Numbered from the stretch's first letter, positions 42,236-51,962 are shown. The stretch: 64,000 bases of DNA from JACKFB01 sp041389525 (GCA_041389525.1 JAWKRR010000017.1:1-64000); one strand, 5' to 3'. The notes: generated by a model from the letters alone, not told the origin. A program made the numbers and translations.

Positions 42236-44290
42236 ATGACCTGCAGCCCGCTCCGCCGCCCGGCGCTCGCCTCCCTAGTCCTCTGCGCGCTGCTCATGGC
42301 GTGCGGCTCCGACACCGCCGGCTCCGACGTGGGGGGCGTGGCGGATCTCGAGCTGCCGCCGCTGCCGCCGGACAGCACGGTGTTTGTGCCGACGGACACG
42401 GGCGCTCAGGGCGACGCAGACGGGGTCGTGGTGGCCGACGTGGCGTCAGACGGTGAGGTGGCGGTGGTCGCGGACGCGGCGGACGTAGCCGACTCGGTCC
42501 TCACGCCGGACGTGGTCACGGACACCGTCGTGGCCCCGGACGCGACGCCGGACGCGGCCCCCGACATGGTCGTCGTGCCGGACGCGGTGCCGGACGCGGT
42601 GCCGGACGCGGTGCCGGACGCGGTGCCGGACGTGGCCCCAGACACCGGATCCGACGTGGTCACGACGCCCTGCGGGGCCTGCCCCGCGAACAGCCCCTTC
42701 TGCAAGGACGGCGTCTGCGTGTGCTCGGGGGCGTCGTGCGGAGCGGGGTCGTTCTGCACAGCGGGCGTCTGCCAGAAGTGCGTGGTCGACAACCACTGCG
42801 GCGCCAACTGCACGAACTGCGCGGGGTTCGGGCAGGTGTGTAACCCCGCAGGGACCGCCTGCGTGGCGTGCTCGGCGACGTCTCCCTGCGACGACGGCTT
42901 CACCTGCCAGAGCGGGAGCTGCTCGCCGTGCAACAGCGCCGGGGCCTGCGGGCTGAGCTGCGAGGCGTGCAGCGGCGACACCCCGTCGTGCATCGGCGGG
43001 AACTGCGTGTGCAGCAGCAGCTCGTGCCCCGGCGGGACGTGGTGCGCGAACCTCAAGTGCGAGACCTGCAACACCGACAGCCACTGCGGGGCGAGCTGCA
43101 CGGACTGCACTGCGACCTCGCAGCCCGTGTGCTCGCAGGGGCAGTGCCGGTGCACCGCGGACGTGCAGTGCGGGCCGGGGGCGTGGTGCTCCAACGGCGC
43201 GTGCGAGCCCTGCGGCAACGGCGACCCGAACCACTGCGGCGCGAGCTGCTCGGTGTGCGGTGGCGGCACCCCCTACTGCATCGGCGGTAGCTGCCAGTGC
43301 GGCACCTCGGCGGACTGCGGGGCCGGGAAACACTGCGAGAACGGCGCGTGCCTGCCCTGCGACGAGGGTGCGCACTGCGGCGTCGATTGCGTCGCGTGCC
43401 CGGCGGCGACCCCGGTGTGCGAGGGCGGCCAGTGCGTGGCGTGCATCGACGGCACGGACTGCGGCGGAGGCACCTGGTGTCAGGGCGGCCTCTGCGTGCC
43501 GTGCGGCACCGACGACCCGCAACACTGCGGCGCGAGCTGCGCGGTCTGTGGCGGCAAAACCCCAGCCTGCATCAGCGGAAAATGCACATGCAGCGGCGCG
43601 TCGTGCGGCGCGGGTGCGGAGTGCTTGCTGGGAGGCTGCGTGGCCTGCGACACCGAGGCGGCCTGCGGCGCGGCCTGTCAGCCCTGCGCGGGAGCCAAAC
43701 CCTACTGTGCGAACAACACCACCGGCTGCGTCGCCTGCCTCGACGACACGCACTGCCCCGCAGCCCAGCACTGCGCGGCGGGAGCCTGCGTGCCGAACTG
43801 CTCGCCCAGCGGGTGCACGGACAACCTGGGACTGGACGGCAAGACCTGCGCGACAGCGAAGGTTGTGGGCCGCACGAAGGCGATGATTGGCTACAGTCTG
43901 AACACCGAAATGACATCGAAGTTCGGCAACAACGACGACCTCGACTCAACGAAGGGCAAGTGCTTCGACGCCAAGTATGACGCCTTCTGGCGGGTTTGGC
44001 TCTTCGCCGGTGAGACCCTCAACGCCACGCTCACCAACGTGTACTATGACTTCGACCCCATGATGAAGCTCTATCGGGGGACGGTGTGCGCGCCGAACGA
44101 GAACACGGACTTGATTGGATGCTACCAGGACGCTTACGAGGGCGACGATGAGAGCCTCTCCCACACGGCGACCTCGGACGGCTGGTACACCATCGTTGTG
44201 GACGGACGCTCAGCCTTCGACCCCGGAATCGGGCCGTACACCATCAGCATCAAGCTAACCTGCAAAGACGCCGGCTGTTGTTGCCAGTGA
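42236..44290 (+). CDS. Cys-rich repeat lipoprotein with C-terminal PPC-like domain
   Basis: 684 aa from ATG 42236, 5 nt after GAGGAGG; the longer frame upstream has no site and would bury the signal. Lipobox LCALLMAC. An Asp/Val/Pro-rich stalk follows, including four 'PDAV' repeats from a 12-bp DNA repeat. Residues about 140-520 are at least eight disulfide-rich units of the kind 'HCGA.C..C.G..P.C..G.C.C....CG.G..C..G.C'. Residues about 540-684 look like a pre-peptidase C-terminal-type beta domain: 'YDAFWRVWLFAGETLNATL', 'WYTIVVDGRSAF', ending in a Cys cluster (CKDAGCCCQ). Such domains bind or help secrete; here it is probably a surface adhesin-like lipoprotein. No enzyme motif. Confidence 0.8.
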   Translation: MTCSPLRRPALASLVLCALLMACGSDTAGSDVGGVADLELPPLPPDSTVFVPTDTGAQGDADGVVVADVASDGEVAVVADAADVADSVLTPDVVTDTVVAPDATPDAAPDMVVVPDAVPDAVPDAVPDAVPDVAPDTGSDVVTTPCGACPANSPFCKDGVCVCSGASCGAGSFCTAGVCQKCVVDNHCGANCTNCAGFGQVCNPAGTACVACSATSPCDDGFTCQSGSCSPCNSAGACGLSCEACSGDTPSCIGGNCVCSSSSCPGGTWCANLKCETCNTDSHCGASCTDCTATSQPVCSQGQCRCTADVQCGPGAWCSNGACEPCGNGDPNHCGASCSVCGGGTPYCIGGSCQCGTSADCGAGKHCENGACLPCDEGAHCGVDCVACPAATPVCEGGQCVACIDGTDCGGGTWCQGGLCVPCGTDDPQHCGASCAVCGGKTPACISGKCTCSGASCGAGAECLLGGCVACDTEAACGAACQPCAGAKPYCANNTTGCVACLDDTHCPAAQHCAAGACVPNCSPSGCTDNLGLDGKTCATAKVVGRTKAMIGYSLNTEMTSKFGNNDDLDSTKGKCFDAKYDAFWRVWLFAGETLNATLTNVYYDFDPMMKLYRGTVCAPNENTDLIGCYQDAYEGDDESLSHTATSDGWYTIVVDGRSAFDPGIGPYTISIKLTCKDAGCCCQ
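42575..42632 (+). repeat. 12-bp tandem repeat encoding PDAV
   Basis: Four perfect copies of GTGCCGGACGCG (42575-42622) and a partial fifth, in frame within the stalk of the Cys-rich lipoprotein. Because the unit is a multiple of three, slippage would change stalk length by four residues without breaking the frame. Confidence 0.9.
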
Positions 44291-44311
44291 GTTCGGCGCC
44301 CCGCTCAATCG

Positions 44312-46546
44312 CTAGTTCGGAAGACAGCTTGTGGGGGAGACCAGCCGGACTCGCTCGAGCGTTTCGAAGCCTTCCTCAACTCCCGGGGCTGCGCCGTTTT
44401 CCCCACCGCCATGACACAGCAACGATCCGGACACCCCGTTGCTGAGTTCACTGCAGGTGCTCCAAGGTGGATGCACGGCGAGGCTTTTGGGACAGCCGGC
44501 GGCGTCAAGCTGCACGACATAGCTCGCCTTGGCCGTCCCCGACTCAGCAGGCGGCAAGAACCCATACTCGCCGCCACATGGAGCGGAGAACCCGCTCGCG
44601 TAGCCGGCCAGAAACACCGTGCCATCGCCGTGGCTCGCGACCGAGTTGAAGCGGGGCTCGTATGCCGCAATCGAGAGCGGCCAAAGGCTGGTCCCCGCGA
44701 CGTGGCGTCCGAGTATCGCCTGAACGGAATCGCCGTTCGCCGGCCCCGCAAGCGAAGCCGGACCTGCGCCTGCTTGGGTGATGCTGATGGTTCCTTCGAA
44801 CTCGAAGGGCACAACCAAACCGAAATCGGACGTGTAGCCCATGAGTTCGGCCCGCGTGCCGAAAGGCCCTACGAGCTCAAGCGTCGTCAACGCACTAGCG
44901 CTGGCATTGAAAGCGCCGAGTAGGACAGCTTGGCCGCCGGTGGCCTCGACCAAGGCTCCGGGCGTGGCACCCAGCAACGCCGGCCCCTCTGCCTGAACGA
45001 GTACCGCGACCGTGGCATCATTGGCCGCGCGTGTGAGAATCTTCGAGGTTTCAGCACCTTGCCCGAGCCAGCCTATGGTAGCCGCGGTGTCCACTGAGCC
45101 ATCGAGATGCCACGTCAGCATGCTCACCGCCGTGGTCCCAACGGAAGGCGCCCCGAGCGTCGGACCGCTTCCGCCACCTAGCGTGGGTTGCGCCGAGTCA
45201 CCGGCGTGCGTTGCGAGCACGCCGACGACCGGCGGACTCGTCGGGAGGAAGAACGGCGCGGTCGGCGTAAGGCCGACGGGAAAATCGAGGGCCCACCCGA
45301 ACCCGCCGGCGTGCGGAAGGTAGAGCAGCGTGTGTACCACACCCTCCACAGGCTCCTCCACCAACACTGGAGCCGGACCGGGGACGAAGAGTGTACCGTC
45401 GCGCTCAAGCAGTAGGAATGCGTCGCCGTCTGGGGAGAAGGCACTACCCTCAAGGTAGGCATCTCCACTACCCGACACGCGCTCGTACGCGTCGATAACT
45501 CCTAGCTTGTTGATGCGAAACACCCCCAATGCCCCGTGTTTCGTGCCGTCCGGAAAGGTCACGCTTTCCGAGATCGGCAAGGCACCGCCTGCGTGGTAGA
45601 CAACTGCAGCGGGGCGAAACGGTGCGAGGGCTACGGCTCCGCCCGCTTTTGTCGCCCCAGCGGGCACGAAACTGTCAGACGGGACCGGGTCAAACTTGAC
45701 CTGCCATTCCACCTGCAGCTCCGCCCGGGCCACCGCGACGCACTGCCCGCCGTTGCACGTGTCAGCGATCGTGCAGGGGTCGGCGTCGTCGCACAGGGTG
45801 CGGTCGGGCAGCGGCTCGTGGAGGCACTTGCCGGTGGCGGCCTCGAGCGAGTCGATGGTGCAGGAGTTCTTGTCGTTGCAGCCGTTGGGGACTCCGACGC
45901 ACTCGGCCGCTTCGCAGGCGTCCTCCGACGTGCCTTCGCTGCCGTCGTCGCACGGCGTGCCGTCGACCATCGCGACGGGCGAGCAGGTACCGTCGAGGGC
46001 ACTGCAGGTCCCCTGATAGCAGGGCGCGTCGAGGTCTGAGCAGTCGACCGGTGCGCCGCCAACGCACTCGAAGCCTTGGCAACTTGCCGGTGTAGTGCAG
46101 GGGTCCCCGTCATCGCAGTCCGCATCCGATTTGCAGCAGCCGCCGACATCGTTGATGCAGCCCACGTCGGGCAAGCAGAAGTCCTTGGTACACGCAATGG
46201 AGTCGTCGCAGCCTAGCGGGGGGTAGACGCAGCCGAGGTCTGCCTCGCAGGTCGCCGCGGATTGGCACAGGCCGGGGGGCGGACAGTCGCTGGCGGACCC
46301 GCAGGGGATGATCGAAGAGGTGTCGGCAACCGAGTCGGTCTCGGAGTCCAGGACATCGTCGGAGTCCGAGATCGCGTCCGGCGTGGGGGTGGCGTCCGAA
46401 TCGGTGTGCGTGGCCGCGTCAGGCGCGGCCGTCGTGTCCGCGTCAGCGTCGGCGCGCGGGAGAACTTTCGGGTACGGGGGCGGCTCTACGCAGTTTGCGA
46501 GCGAGACAGTGAGCAGGAGCACAAGCTTTACGAACTCAGTTTTCAT
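44312..46546 (-). CDS. Cys-rich lipoprotein with C-terminal propeller-like region
   Basis: 744 aa from ATG 46546, where the signal (FVKLVLLLTVSLANC, lipobox LANC) starts; a GTG-type start five codons earlier has no advantage. An Asp/Thr-rich stalk (about 20-75) leads to disulfide-rich units at about 80-280 ('CDDGDPCTTPASC', 'CDDADPCTIADTC'), related to those of the RCC1 lipoprotein. Residues about 285-744 are beta-rich with strings such as 'VASHGDGTVFLAGYASG' and 'YVVQLDAAGCPKSLAVHP', as in SBBP/NHL-like propellers of Myxococcota lipoproteins. Surface location is likely; function unknown. It converges with the preceding gene across 21 nt. Confidence 0.78.
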   Translation of the reverse strand: MKTEFVKLVLLLTVSLANCVEPPPYPKVLPRADADADTTAAPDAATHTDSDATPTPDAISDSDDVLDSETDSVADTSSIIPCGSASDCPPPGLCQSAATCEADLGCVYPPLGCDDSIACTKDFCLPDVGCINDVGGCCKSDADCDDGDPCTTPASCQGFECVGGAPVDCSDLDAPCYQGTCSALDGTCSPVAMVDGTPCDDGSEGTSEDACEAAECVGVPNGCNDKNSCTIDSLEAATGKCLHEPLPDRTLCDDADPCTIADTCNGGQCVAVARAELQVEWQVKFDPVPSDSFVPAGATKAGGAVALAPFRPAAVVYHAGGALPISESVTFPDGTKHGALGVFRINKLGVIDAYERVSGSGDAYLEGSAFSPDGDAFLLLERDGTLFVPGPAPVLVEEPVEGVVHTLLYLPHAGGFGWALDFPVGLTPTAPFFLPTSPPVVGVLATHAGDSAQPTLGGGSGPTLGAPSVGTTAVSMLTWHLDGSVDTAATIGWLGQGAETSKILTRAANDATVAVLVQAEGPALLGATPGALVEATGGQAVLLGAFNASASALTTLELVGPFGTRAELMGYTSDFGLVVPFEFEGTISITQAGAGPASLAGPANGDSVQAILGRHVAGTSLWPLSIAAYEPRFNSVASHGDGTVFLAGYASGFSAPCGGEYGFLPPAESGTAKASYVVQLDAAGCPKSLAVHPPWSTCSELSNGVSGSLLCHGGGENGAAPGVEEGFETLERVRLVSPTSCLPN

Positions 46547-46867
46547 ATGACCGCTATCCACCTATGTGCGTCACGCATACTGCAGCGCCGCTAACCCGCC
46601 GCCTAAACGATACGCCACGTGTGCATCGTGGTGAAGCGCGCCTTTTGGCGCCCCAACGTACCTCTGTAGCTTTGTCTCGGGCGCCCATGCTACCTTCTGG
46701 GCAGTTCCTGAAGTCGCCGGGCGCCGCGCATTGCGCCGTGTTCACGCTTAGATGGGCAACCCACTCTCAACGATCGATGGTCTGTCACCGGTCGCCCGCG
46801 GAAAGTCCGCCTGGAGCGCGGGCCGTCCCTTGATCGGCGCGCGCTCGGCGGCGCAGGCGGTCGCGCC
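46547..46867. other. Divergent intergenic region, 321 nt
   Basis: Lies between the leftward Cys-rich lipoprotein gene and the rightward histidine kinase gene. No protein-like frame is seen. It must contain both promoters. The stretch near 46560-46700 is less GC-rich than its surroundings, which fits a promoter area, but no box pair was clear enough to mark. Confidence 0.4.
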
Positions 46868-48850
46868 ATGACGGCTCCGGACGCCGAGACCATTGAGCTG
46901 CTGCGGCAAGAGCTCGCTCGAGAACGGATCGCGCGGCTCGAAGCCGAGTCTGGAGCGCGGGCGAAGGCCTCGCTGCTGGCCAGCATGAGCCACGAGATCC
47001 GCACTCCGCTCAACGCCATCATCGGCATGTCGGCGCTCTTGGTGGACACCGCGCTGGACGTGGAGCAGCGCGACTACGCCGAGACCGTCAAGCAGGGCGG
47101 CGAGCACCTGCTCTCGCTCATCGACGACATCCTCGAGTACTCGCGGATCGACGCCGACCGCTTCGAGATCGAGTCCATCCCGTTCGATCTGCGAAGCTGC
47201 GTGGAAGGCGCGATGGACCTGGTCTCCTTGACCGCCGCGAAGAAGGGCGTCGAGCTGGCTTGCTTCGTCGAGCCAAACGCTCCGACCGCCCTCATCGGCG
47301 ACCCGCGCCGCCTGACGCAAATCCTGGTGAACTTGGCGGGGAATGCCGTCAAATTCACCGATCAGGGCGAGGTCTTCGTGACCGTGACGGTCGCGACGGC
47401 CGATGACGGTGGGGCCGAGATCCGGGGGGCGGTCCACGACACCGGCATCGGCATCCCTACCGAACGGATCCCCAATCTATTCGAGCCCTTTCGGCAGTTG
47501 GGGCCGGCGACGGCGCGGCGCTATGGCGGGTCGGGCCTGGGGCTGGCCATCGTCCACCGACTTTGCCGGTTGATGGGTGGGGCCGTCCGGCTGGAGAGCG
47601 AGCTGGGGCGCGGGACGCAGGCGTACTTCAGCGCGCGCGTCGGGCTCGGGGTGCAAGGGGCGGACGAGCGGCCGGCCGCGCTGGCCGGGCTGGGCGTGCT
47701 GCTGGTCGAACCGAACCGCACCAACCGACAGATCCAGGCGGCGTACGCGGAGAGTCTGGGGATGGTGGTCCACGAGGCCGCGTCGACAGCGGAGGCGTTG
47801 GCGGTGCTGACCGCTGGCACGCCGGTGGCTGTGGCGCTGGTTAACGCTGGCCACGCGGGCGCGGACGGCGCCGGGGTTGTCGCTGAGATCCGCCGCTGCC
47901 CGGGCCGCGAGACGCTGCCGGTCGTCGCCACCCGCGTGGTCGGGCGAGCTGGCCCCGGCGCCGACCCCGCCGCCTACGCCGACGTGGCCTGGGTGAGTCG
48001 GCCGCTGAAGTATGCGGCGCTGAGCGGTGCGATTCAGCAGGCGCTCTTTGGGCAGACCGCCGACGGCGCGGCCACGCAGGCCGAGCCACCGAACGAGCTC
48101 GCCGGCGACCACCCGCTGCGCATCTTGGTGGCCGAGGACAACCCGGTGAATCAGAAGGTCGCGCTGCGCCTGCTCGAACGGCTCGGCTACGCGCCGCAGC
48201 TCGCGCACGACGGCGCCACGACCATCAGCATGGCGACGACTCGGACCTTCGACGTGATCCTGCTGGACATTCAGATGCCGGGGCTCGACGGGTTCGCGGT
48301 GGCGGGCGAGCTGCGGCAGCGCCTGCCCGAGGCGACGCGGCCGCGGCTCATCGCGATGACCGCCCACGCCATGGCGGGCGACCGCGAGCGCTGCCTCAGC
48401 GCGGGCATGGACGACTACATCGCGAAGCCGGTGCGGCTCGAGGTGCTGGCGACGGTCCTGGGGCGCGTCAGCACGCGCAGCGCCGATCGCGCCGCGGGCG
48501 CGGTCGGCTCGGTGGACGAGCGCATCTTCCTGAGGTTCTGCGAGAGCATGGGGAACGACGAGAGCGCGCGCACCATCGTCAACGACTGCATCGAGGCCGT
48601 GGAGCGCGGCGCCCACGACCTTTGCGCGGCGTGGACGAGCGGCGACGACGAGGTCACCGAGCGGGCCGCGCACGACCTGAAGAGCACAGCGCTCATGGTG
48701 GGCGCGCTGCAGCTCTCTCAGAAGGCGCGCGAGATCGAGCGCGCCTTTCGCGAAGGCGGTCGCCCGACGGTGGACGTGGAGGGCCTCACGGGGACCGCCC
48801 GCCTCGCCGCGACCTACCTGCGCCGCGTCCTGACTCCGCTGTACCCGTAA
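46868..48850 (+). CDS. Cytosolic hybrid histidine kinase (HisKA-HATPase-REC*-REC-Hpt)
   Basis: 660 aa. There is no sensor or membrane segment: a 30-residue coiled coil leads straight to the phospho-acceptor His42 in ASMSHEIRTPLNAIIGM. The ATPase domain shows the N box (LVNLAGNAVKF), G1 (DTGIGI) and G2 (GGSGLGLAIV). Residues about 275-390 form a receiver that has lost its acidic pocket and acceptor Asp ('VLLVEPNRTNRQIQ' then 'VAVALVNAGHAG'). A second receiver at about 415-535 is intact (ILVAEDNPVNQKVA, VILLDIQMPGLDG, Lys in DYIAKPV). The C-terminal Hpt domain has its His in AAHDLKSTALMVGA. The arrangement resembles BarA-type phosphorelays. The cytosolic location means an unseen partner must provide the signal. 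Confidence 0.92.
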   Translation: MTAPDAETIELLRQELARERIARLEAESGARAKASLLASMSHEIRTPLNAIIGMSALLVDTALDVEQRDYAETVKQGGEHLLSLIDDILEYSRIDADRFEIESIPFDLRSCVEGAMDLVSLTAAKKGVELACFVEPNAPTALIGDPRRLTQILVNLAGNAVKFTDQGEVFVTVTVATADDGGAEIRGAVHDTGIGIPTERIPNLFEPFRQLGPATARRYGGSGLGLAIVHRLCRLMGGAVRLESELGRGTQAYFSARVGLGVQGADERPAALAGLGVLLVEPNRTNRQIQAAYAESLGMVVHEAASTAEALAVLTAGTPVAVALVNAGHAGADGAGVVAEIRRCPGRETLPVVATRVVGRAGPGADPAAYADVAWVSRPLKYAALSGAIQQALFGQTADGAATQAEPPNELAGDHPLRILVAEDNPVNQKVALRLLERLGYAPQLAHDGATTISMATTRTFDVILLDIQMPGLDGFAVAGELRQRLPEATRPRLIAMTAHAMAGDRERCLSAGMDDYIAKPVRLEVLATVLGRVSTRSADRAAGAVGSVDERIFLRFCESMGNDESARTIVNDCIEAVERGAHDLCAAWTSGDDEVTERAAHDLKSTALMVGALQLSQKAREIERAFREGGRPTVDVEGLTGTARLAATYLRRVLTPLYP

Positions 48851-48983
48851 CGGCTGGGCAATCGCGCTCGACCAAGCTCGGAATCACGCGCTGCTCTCCA
48901 CGCGATTGCCCTGCCCTCCCTTCGCTGCCGTTCGCCGCTGCGCTACACTGGAGACCCCGCCCACCCTGTCGCAGGACCGCCGC

Positions 48984-49601
48984 ATGCCCAAGCTCCGCCT
49001 GACCTATTTCGACTTCCACGGCGGCCGCGGCGAGCCCGCGCGCCTCGCCCTCACCCTCGGCGGCGTGGCGTTCGAAGACCGGCGCGTCGCGCTGCCCGAC
49101 TGGCGCGCGCTGAAGTCCGAGATGCCGCTGGGTGCGCTGCCGGTCCTCGAGGTCGACGGCTACCCGCTGACCCAATCGAACGCCATCAACCGCTACGTGG
49201 GCGGGTTGACGGGCCTGTACCCGACCGACCCTTGGCAAGCGGCCCTCTGCGACGAGGTCATGGAGAGCGTCGAGGACATCAGCAGCAAGGTCTCGGCGAC
49301 CTTCGGGATGACCGCCGAAGCGCGAAAGACCCAGCGCGAGTCGCTAGCTACGGGGCCGATCCCCCTCTTTCTGGCGCGACTGTCCGACCAGCTCCGCGAG
49401 CGCGGCGACCGCTACTTCGTCGAGGACCGGCTGACCGTCGCAGACCTCAAGGTCTTCGCGTGGGTGCGCCACCTGCGGTCGGGCGCGCTCGACCACATCG
49501 ACGCCGGCATCGTGGAGCTGCACGCGCCGAACCTGTGCGCGCACCAAGCGCGAGTCGCGGCCGAGCCGGGGATCGCCGCGTGGTACGCCGCGCACAGCTA
49601 A
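48984..49601 (+). CDS. Glutathione S-transferase, sigma-like
   Basis: 205 aa from ATG 48984; a longer frame exists but the GST fold starts here. The N-terminal thioredoxin-like domain reads 'LRLTYFDFHGGRGEPARLAL' with the catalytic Tyr (Tyr8) as in sigma-class enzymes, then GALPVLEVDGYPLTQSNAIN, the cis-Pro and glutathione gamma-glutamyl-binding 'QSNAI' motif. The C-terminal helical domain carries 'RYFVEDRLTVADLKVFAWV', the N-capping box. It conjugates glutathione or binds hydrophobic ligands in the cytosol. It stands alone between the kinase and a convergent protease gene and is followed by a strong hairpin. Confidence 0.9.
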   Translation: MPKLRLTYFDFHGGRGEPARLALTLGGVAFEDRRVALPDWRALKSEMPLGALPVLEVDGYPLTQSNAINRYVGGLTGLYPTDPWQAALCDEVMESVEDISSKVSATFGMTAEARKTQRESLATGPIPLFLARLSDQLRERGDRYFVEDRLTVADLKVFAWVRHLRSGALDHIDAGIVELHAPNLCAHQARVAAEPGIAAWYAAHS

Positions 49602-49644
49602 ACGCGGGTCCACCGGGGCCGGGGTGGCGGCGAGCGCGCCGCGC

Positions 49645-49688
49645 ACTTGCCGGTCGGCGCCCCTGCGATGAGGCGCCGACCGGCAAGT
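49645..49688. terminator. Bidirectional hairpin between convergent genes
   Basis: A perfect 17-bp inverted repeat (ACTTGCCGGTCGGCGCC at 49645-49661, complement at 49672-49688) with a 10-nt loop. It lies between the ends of the glutathione transferase (49601) and the clostripain-type gene (49716), so it can end transcription from both sides. There is no long T-tract. Confidence 0.8.
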
Positions 49689-49715
49689 CTCAAGTCCTGA
49701 CACGACTCCTGTGGA

Positions 49716-51962
49716 TCAGTAGTTGAAGTCGTCGAACAGGGTGACTCGGCGGCCGTAGTAGTCGAACACGTTCGTCACGATGCTGTAGAGCGACTGCGGC
49801 GCCGCCACGCGCTCGACGGTCAGGACGCCCGTCGACGGGAACTCGAAGGGCGTGCCCTCCGACGGCTCGACCGGCGCGCCCGTCTGGTCGGTGGTGTCGA
49901 TGATCGGCGTGAAGGTCAGGCCCGGGAACTGCCCGGGAAGCTCGCTGATGTCGTAGGTCACCGGCTGCTCGGGCTGGTTGCGGTCGATGAGCACGAGCAC
50001 CTCGCGTGTGTCGGGGCGCACCACGAGGTCGCAGTCGGAGGGGCTGTCGCTGAAGTCGCAGAGGCCCGGCACCAGCACGAGGCTGGGCGTCGACATGGAC
50101 GTCGCGGCGTCGATACCGCCCGGGAGGAAGCGGCGGATGGTGATGGGCTGCGTGCCGCCGGCACCGTCGGGGAGCGCGAAGATCTCGAGGTCCCAGGACG
50201 CCGTGACCGTGCCGGTGGCCGGGTCGATGGGGAAGGTCCCCAGCACACCGTAGACGCGCCACCGCTCGTCCACGATGGACTCGGCGATCTCGATGACCAC
50301 CTCGGCGGCCGTGTCGCCCGCTTCCACCGTCACACCCGGGAGGTTGTCTGCGTCGGGTGCTGTGCCATTGAGCAGCGTCGTCGCGGCGGACGGCATGTCG
50401 GTCCCGGCCGGGTCGAACGCGCGCAGCACCTGCCCCCAACCCGTCGCGGTGGACCAAGCACCGGCGAGGTTGTCGTAGCTGGTCGCGACCTCAGTCGTGA
50501 AGCTCTCCGGAATCGGCAACGCGATGCTCAAGCCCGACTGCCCCGCGCCGTCGCGCAGCGTCCCGGCGTCGTGGGCGATGATGAGCGCCTCCAGCGCCGC
50601 CTGGGCCGCCGTCGCCTTCGCGGCGAGGTCCGTGTTCGCGCTGGTGGCCAAGGTCGCGAGGAACTGACCGACGTCCCGGTACGACTCCGCCGGCTCGCCG
50701 CTCGACAACTCCACGCTGTAGGCCGGCCGCGTCTCATACGCGTTGCGCGCGATGTCTCCGCCCAGGTTCGGCCAATCGGCGAGCGCCACATCGGCCACCG
50801 CCTTCATCGCCGCGGCGAAGCCCTCAAGCTTCGTCGTGTCGAGGGCGACGTGCGAGCGCAGCAGGTTGTCGCTGAGGCCCTTGGACTTGTGGCGGACGCC
50901 CCACCCGGTGACCTCCTCCTTGGCAAGCTCAGTGAGCGCGGCCGCGGGACTGGCCGAGATGCTGGAGAGGAAGGCCCGATAGTTGAGCCCGGAGCCGAAA
51001 TCGACCTCGGCGTTCCCCACATAGACCTTGGCGAGCTCGCGCGCGGCGTAGGCCACCTCGACGTTCCCCATCAGGCAGGTGTCGAAGAAGAAGAACGAGA
51101 GCGGGCGCGTGCCCTCAATACCCGCCGCGGCCAGACCAGCCTTCACGGCGGAGGTCGCCTCGACATGGGTCATGTTCGTGCCGTCGTCGAGCTTGCCGTC
51201 GTCGACGTCGCTCCCGTACCCGCCGTCCCACGAACCGCCATGATTCCAGAGCATCACAGCGTAGCGGTCAGCCGGGAACTCCGTGAACGCCGCCTCCACC
51301 GCGGCGCTCAGCTCCGCGGGGTCGGTGGAGTCGATCTCGTCGGTGACGCGCATGATCTCGGGCTCTGCGCCGTTGCCGCGAATGCGCAGCCACTGCGTCT
51401 TCTCCGGCAGGTTCGGGCAGGCCGTCTCGCCGTCGGCGCAGATCGGGTCCCACGAGTTGGGCAGCGAGGAGTTCCAGTCGACCATCACCACCACGTTGAT
51501 GTCGCCCGAGAGCGTGGCCTTGCTCATCTCCTGGATGTTGTCCGCGAGGTCGGCCGAGATGTTGCTGTCGGCCTGTCCGTAGACGAAGACGGTCCACGTC
51601 TTGGCGACGAACTCGGTGCAGGTCTTGCCGTCGCCGGTGTAGCCGTCGTTGCACGCGCAAGTGAACGCGCCCGCCGAGTTGGCGCAGGCGGCGTTTGCGT
51701 CGCAGTCGTGAGCGTCGGTCGTGCACTCGTCGATGTCGGTGCAGGTCGTGCCGTCGCCTTCGTAGCCGGCGTCGCACGCGCACGACGCGGTCCCGTCAGC
51801 CGCCGTCGCACACGCAGCGTTCGCGCCGCAGGTCAGCGCCGCGCAAGGGTCGGACGACCCGTTATCCCCGTCGCCGCCGCACGCAGTCGCGGAAAATGCC
51901 ATCGCGACCGCGAGCAGCACACCGAGAGCGCGCTGCACCAAAAACCCTGAACGGACAACCAT
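49716..51962 (-). CDS. Clostripain-family (C11) peptidase lipoprotein with EGF-like domains
   Basis: 748 aa. Signal with lipobox AFSATAC (Cys28). Residues about 38-118 are two EGF-like modules with the six-Cys pattern ('CGANAACATAADGTASCACD', 'DIDECTTDAHDCDANAACAN'), the second starting with the calcium-binding 'DIDEC'. The protease domain follows: 'TWTVFVYGQADSNISADLAD', then catalytic His in VMLWNHGGSW near 240 and catalytic Cys in FFFDTCLMGNVEVAY near 296. C11 enzymes cleave after Arg or Lys and are often activated by self-cleavage. The last 200 residues are beta-rich. Tethered outside the cell, it may digest prey or process surface proteins. The same strand continues to the RluA-type gene after 189 nt. 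Confidence 0.9.
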   Translation of the reverse strand: MVVRSGFLVQRALGVLLAVAMAFSATACGGDGDNGSSDPCAALTCGANAACATAADGTASCACDAGYEGDGTTCTDIDECTTDAHDCDANAACANSAGAFTCACNDGYTGDGKTCTEFVAKTWTVFVYGQADSNISADLADNIQEMSKATLSGDINVVVMVDWNSSLPNSWDPICADGETACPNLPEKTQWLRIRGNGAEPEIMRVTDEIDSTDPAELSAAVEAAFTEFPADRYAVMLWNHGGSWDGGYGSDVDDGKLDDGTNMTHVEATSAVKAGLAAAGIEGTRPLSFFFFDTCLMGNVEVAYAARELAKVYVGNAEVDFGSGLNYRAFLSSISASPAAALTELAKEEVTGWGVRHKSKGLSDNLLRSHVALDTTKLEGFAAAMKAVADVALADWPNLGGDIARNAYETRPAYSVELSSGEPAESYRDVGQFLATLATSANTDLAAKATAAQAALEALIIAHDAGTLRDGAGQSGLSIALPIPESFTTEVATSYDNLAGAWSTATGWGQVLRAFDPAGTDMPSAATTLLNGTAPDADNLPGVTVEAGDTAAEVVIEIAESIVDERWRVYGVLGTFPIDPATGTVTASWDLEIFALPDGAGGTQPITIRRFLPGGIDAATSMSTPSLVLVPGLCDFSDSPSDCDLVVRPDTREVLVLIDRNQPEQPVTYDISELPGQFPGLTFTPIIDTTDQTGAPVEPSEGTPFEFPSTGVLTVERVAAPQSLYSIVTNVFDYYGRRVTLFDDFNY

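Noticed and set aside
42670..43800. Regular repeats that look at first like a repeat array
   Set aside because: The repeats are imperfect, in frame and encode Cys-rich modules. No constant repeat with unique spacers is present, so this is not CRISPR.
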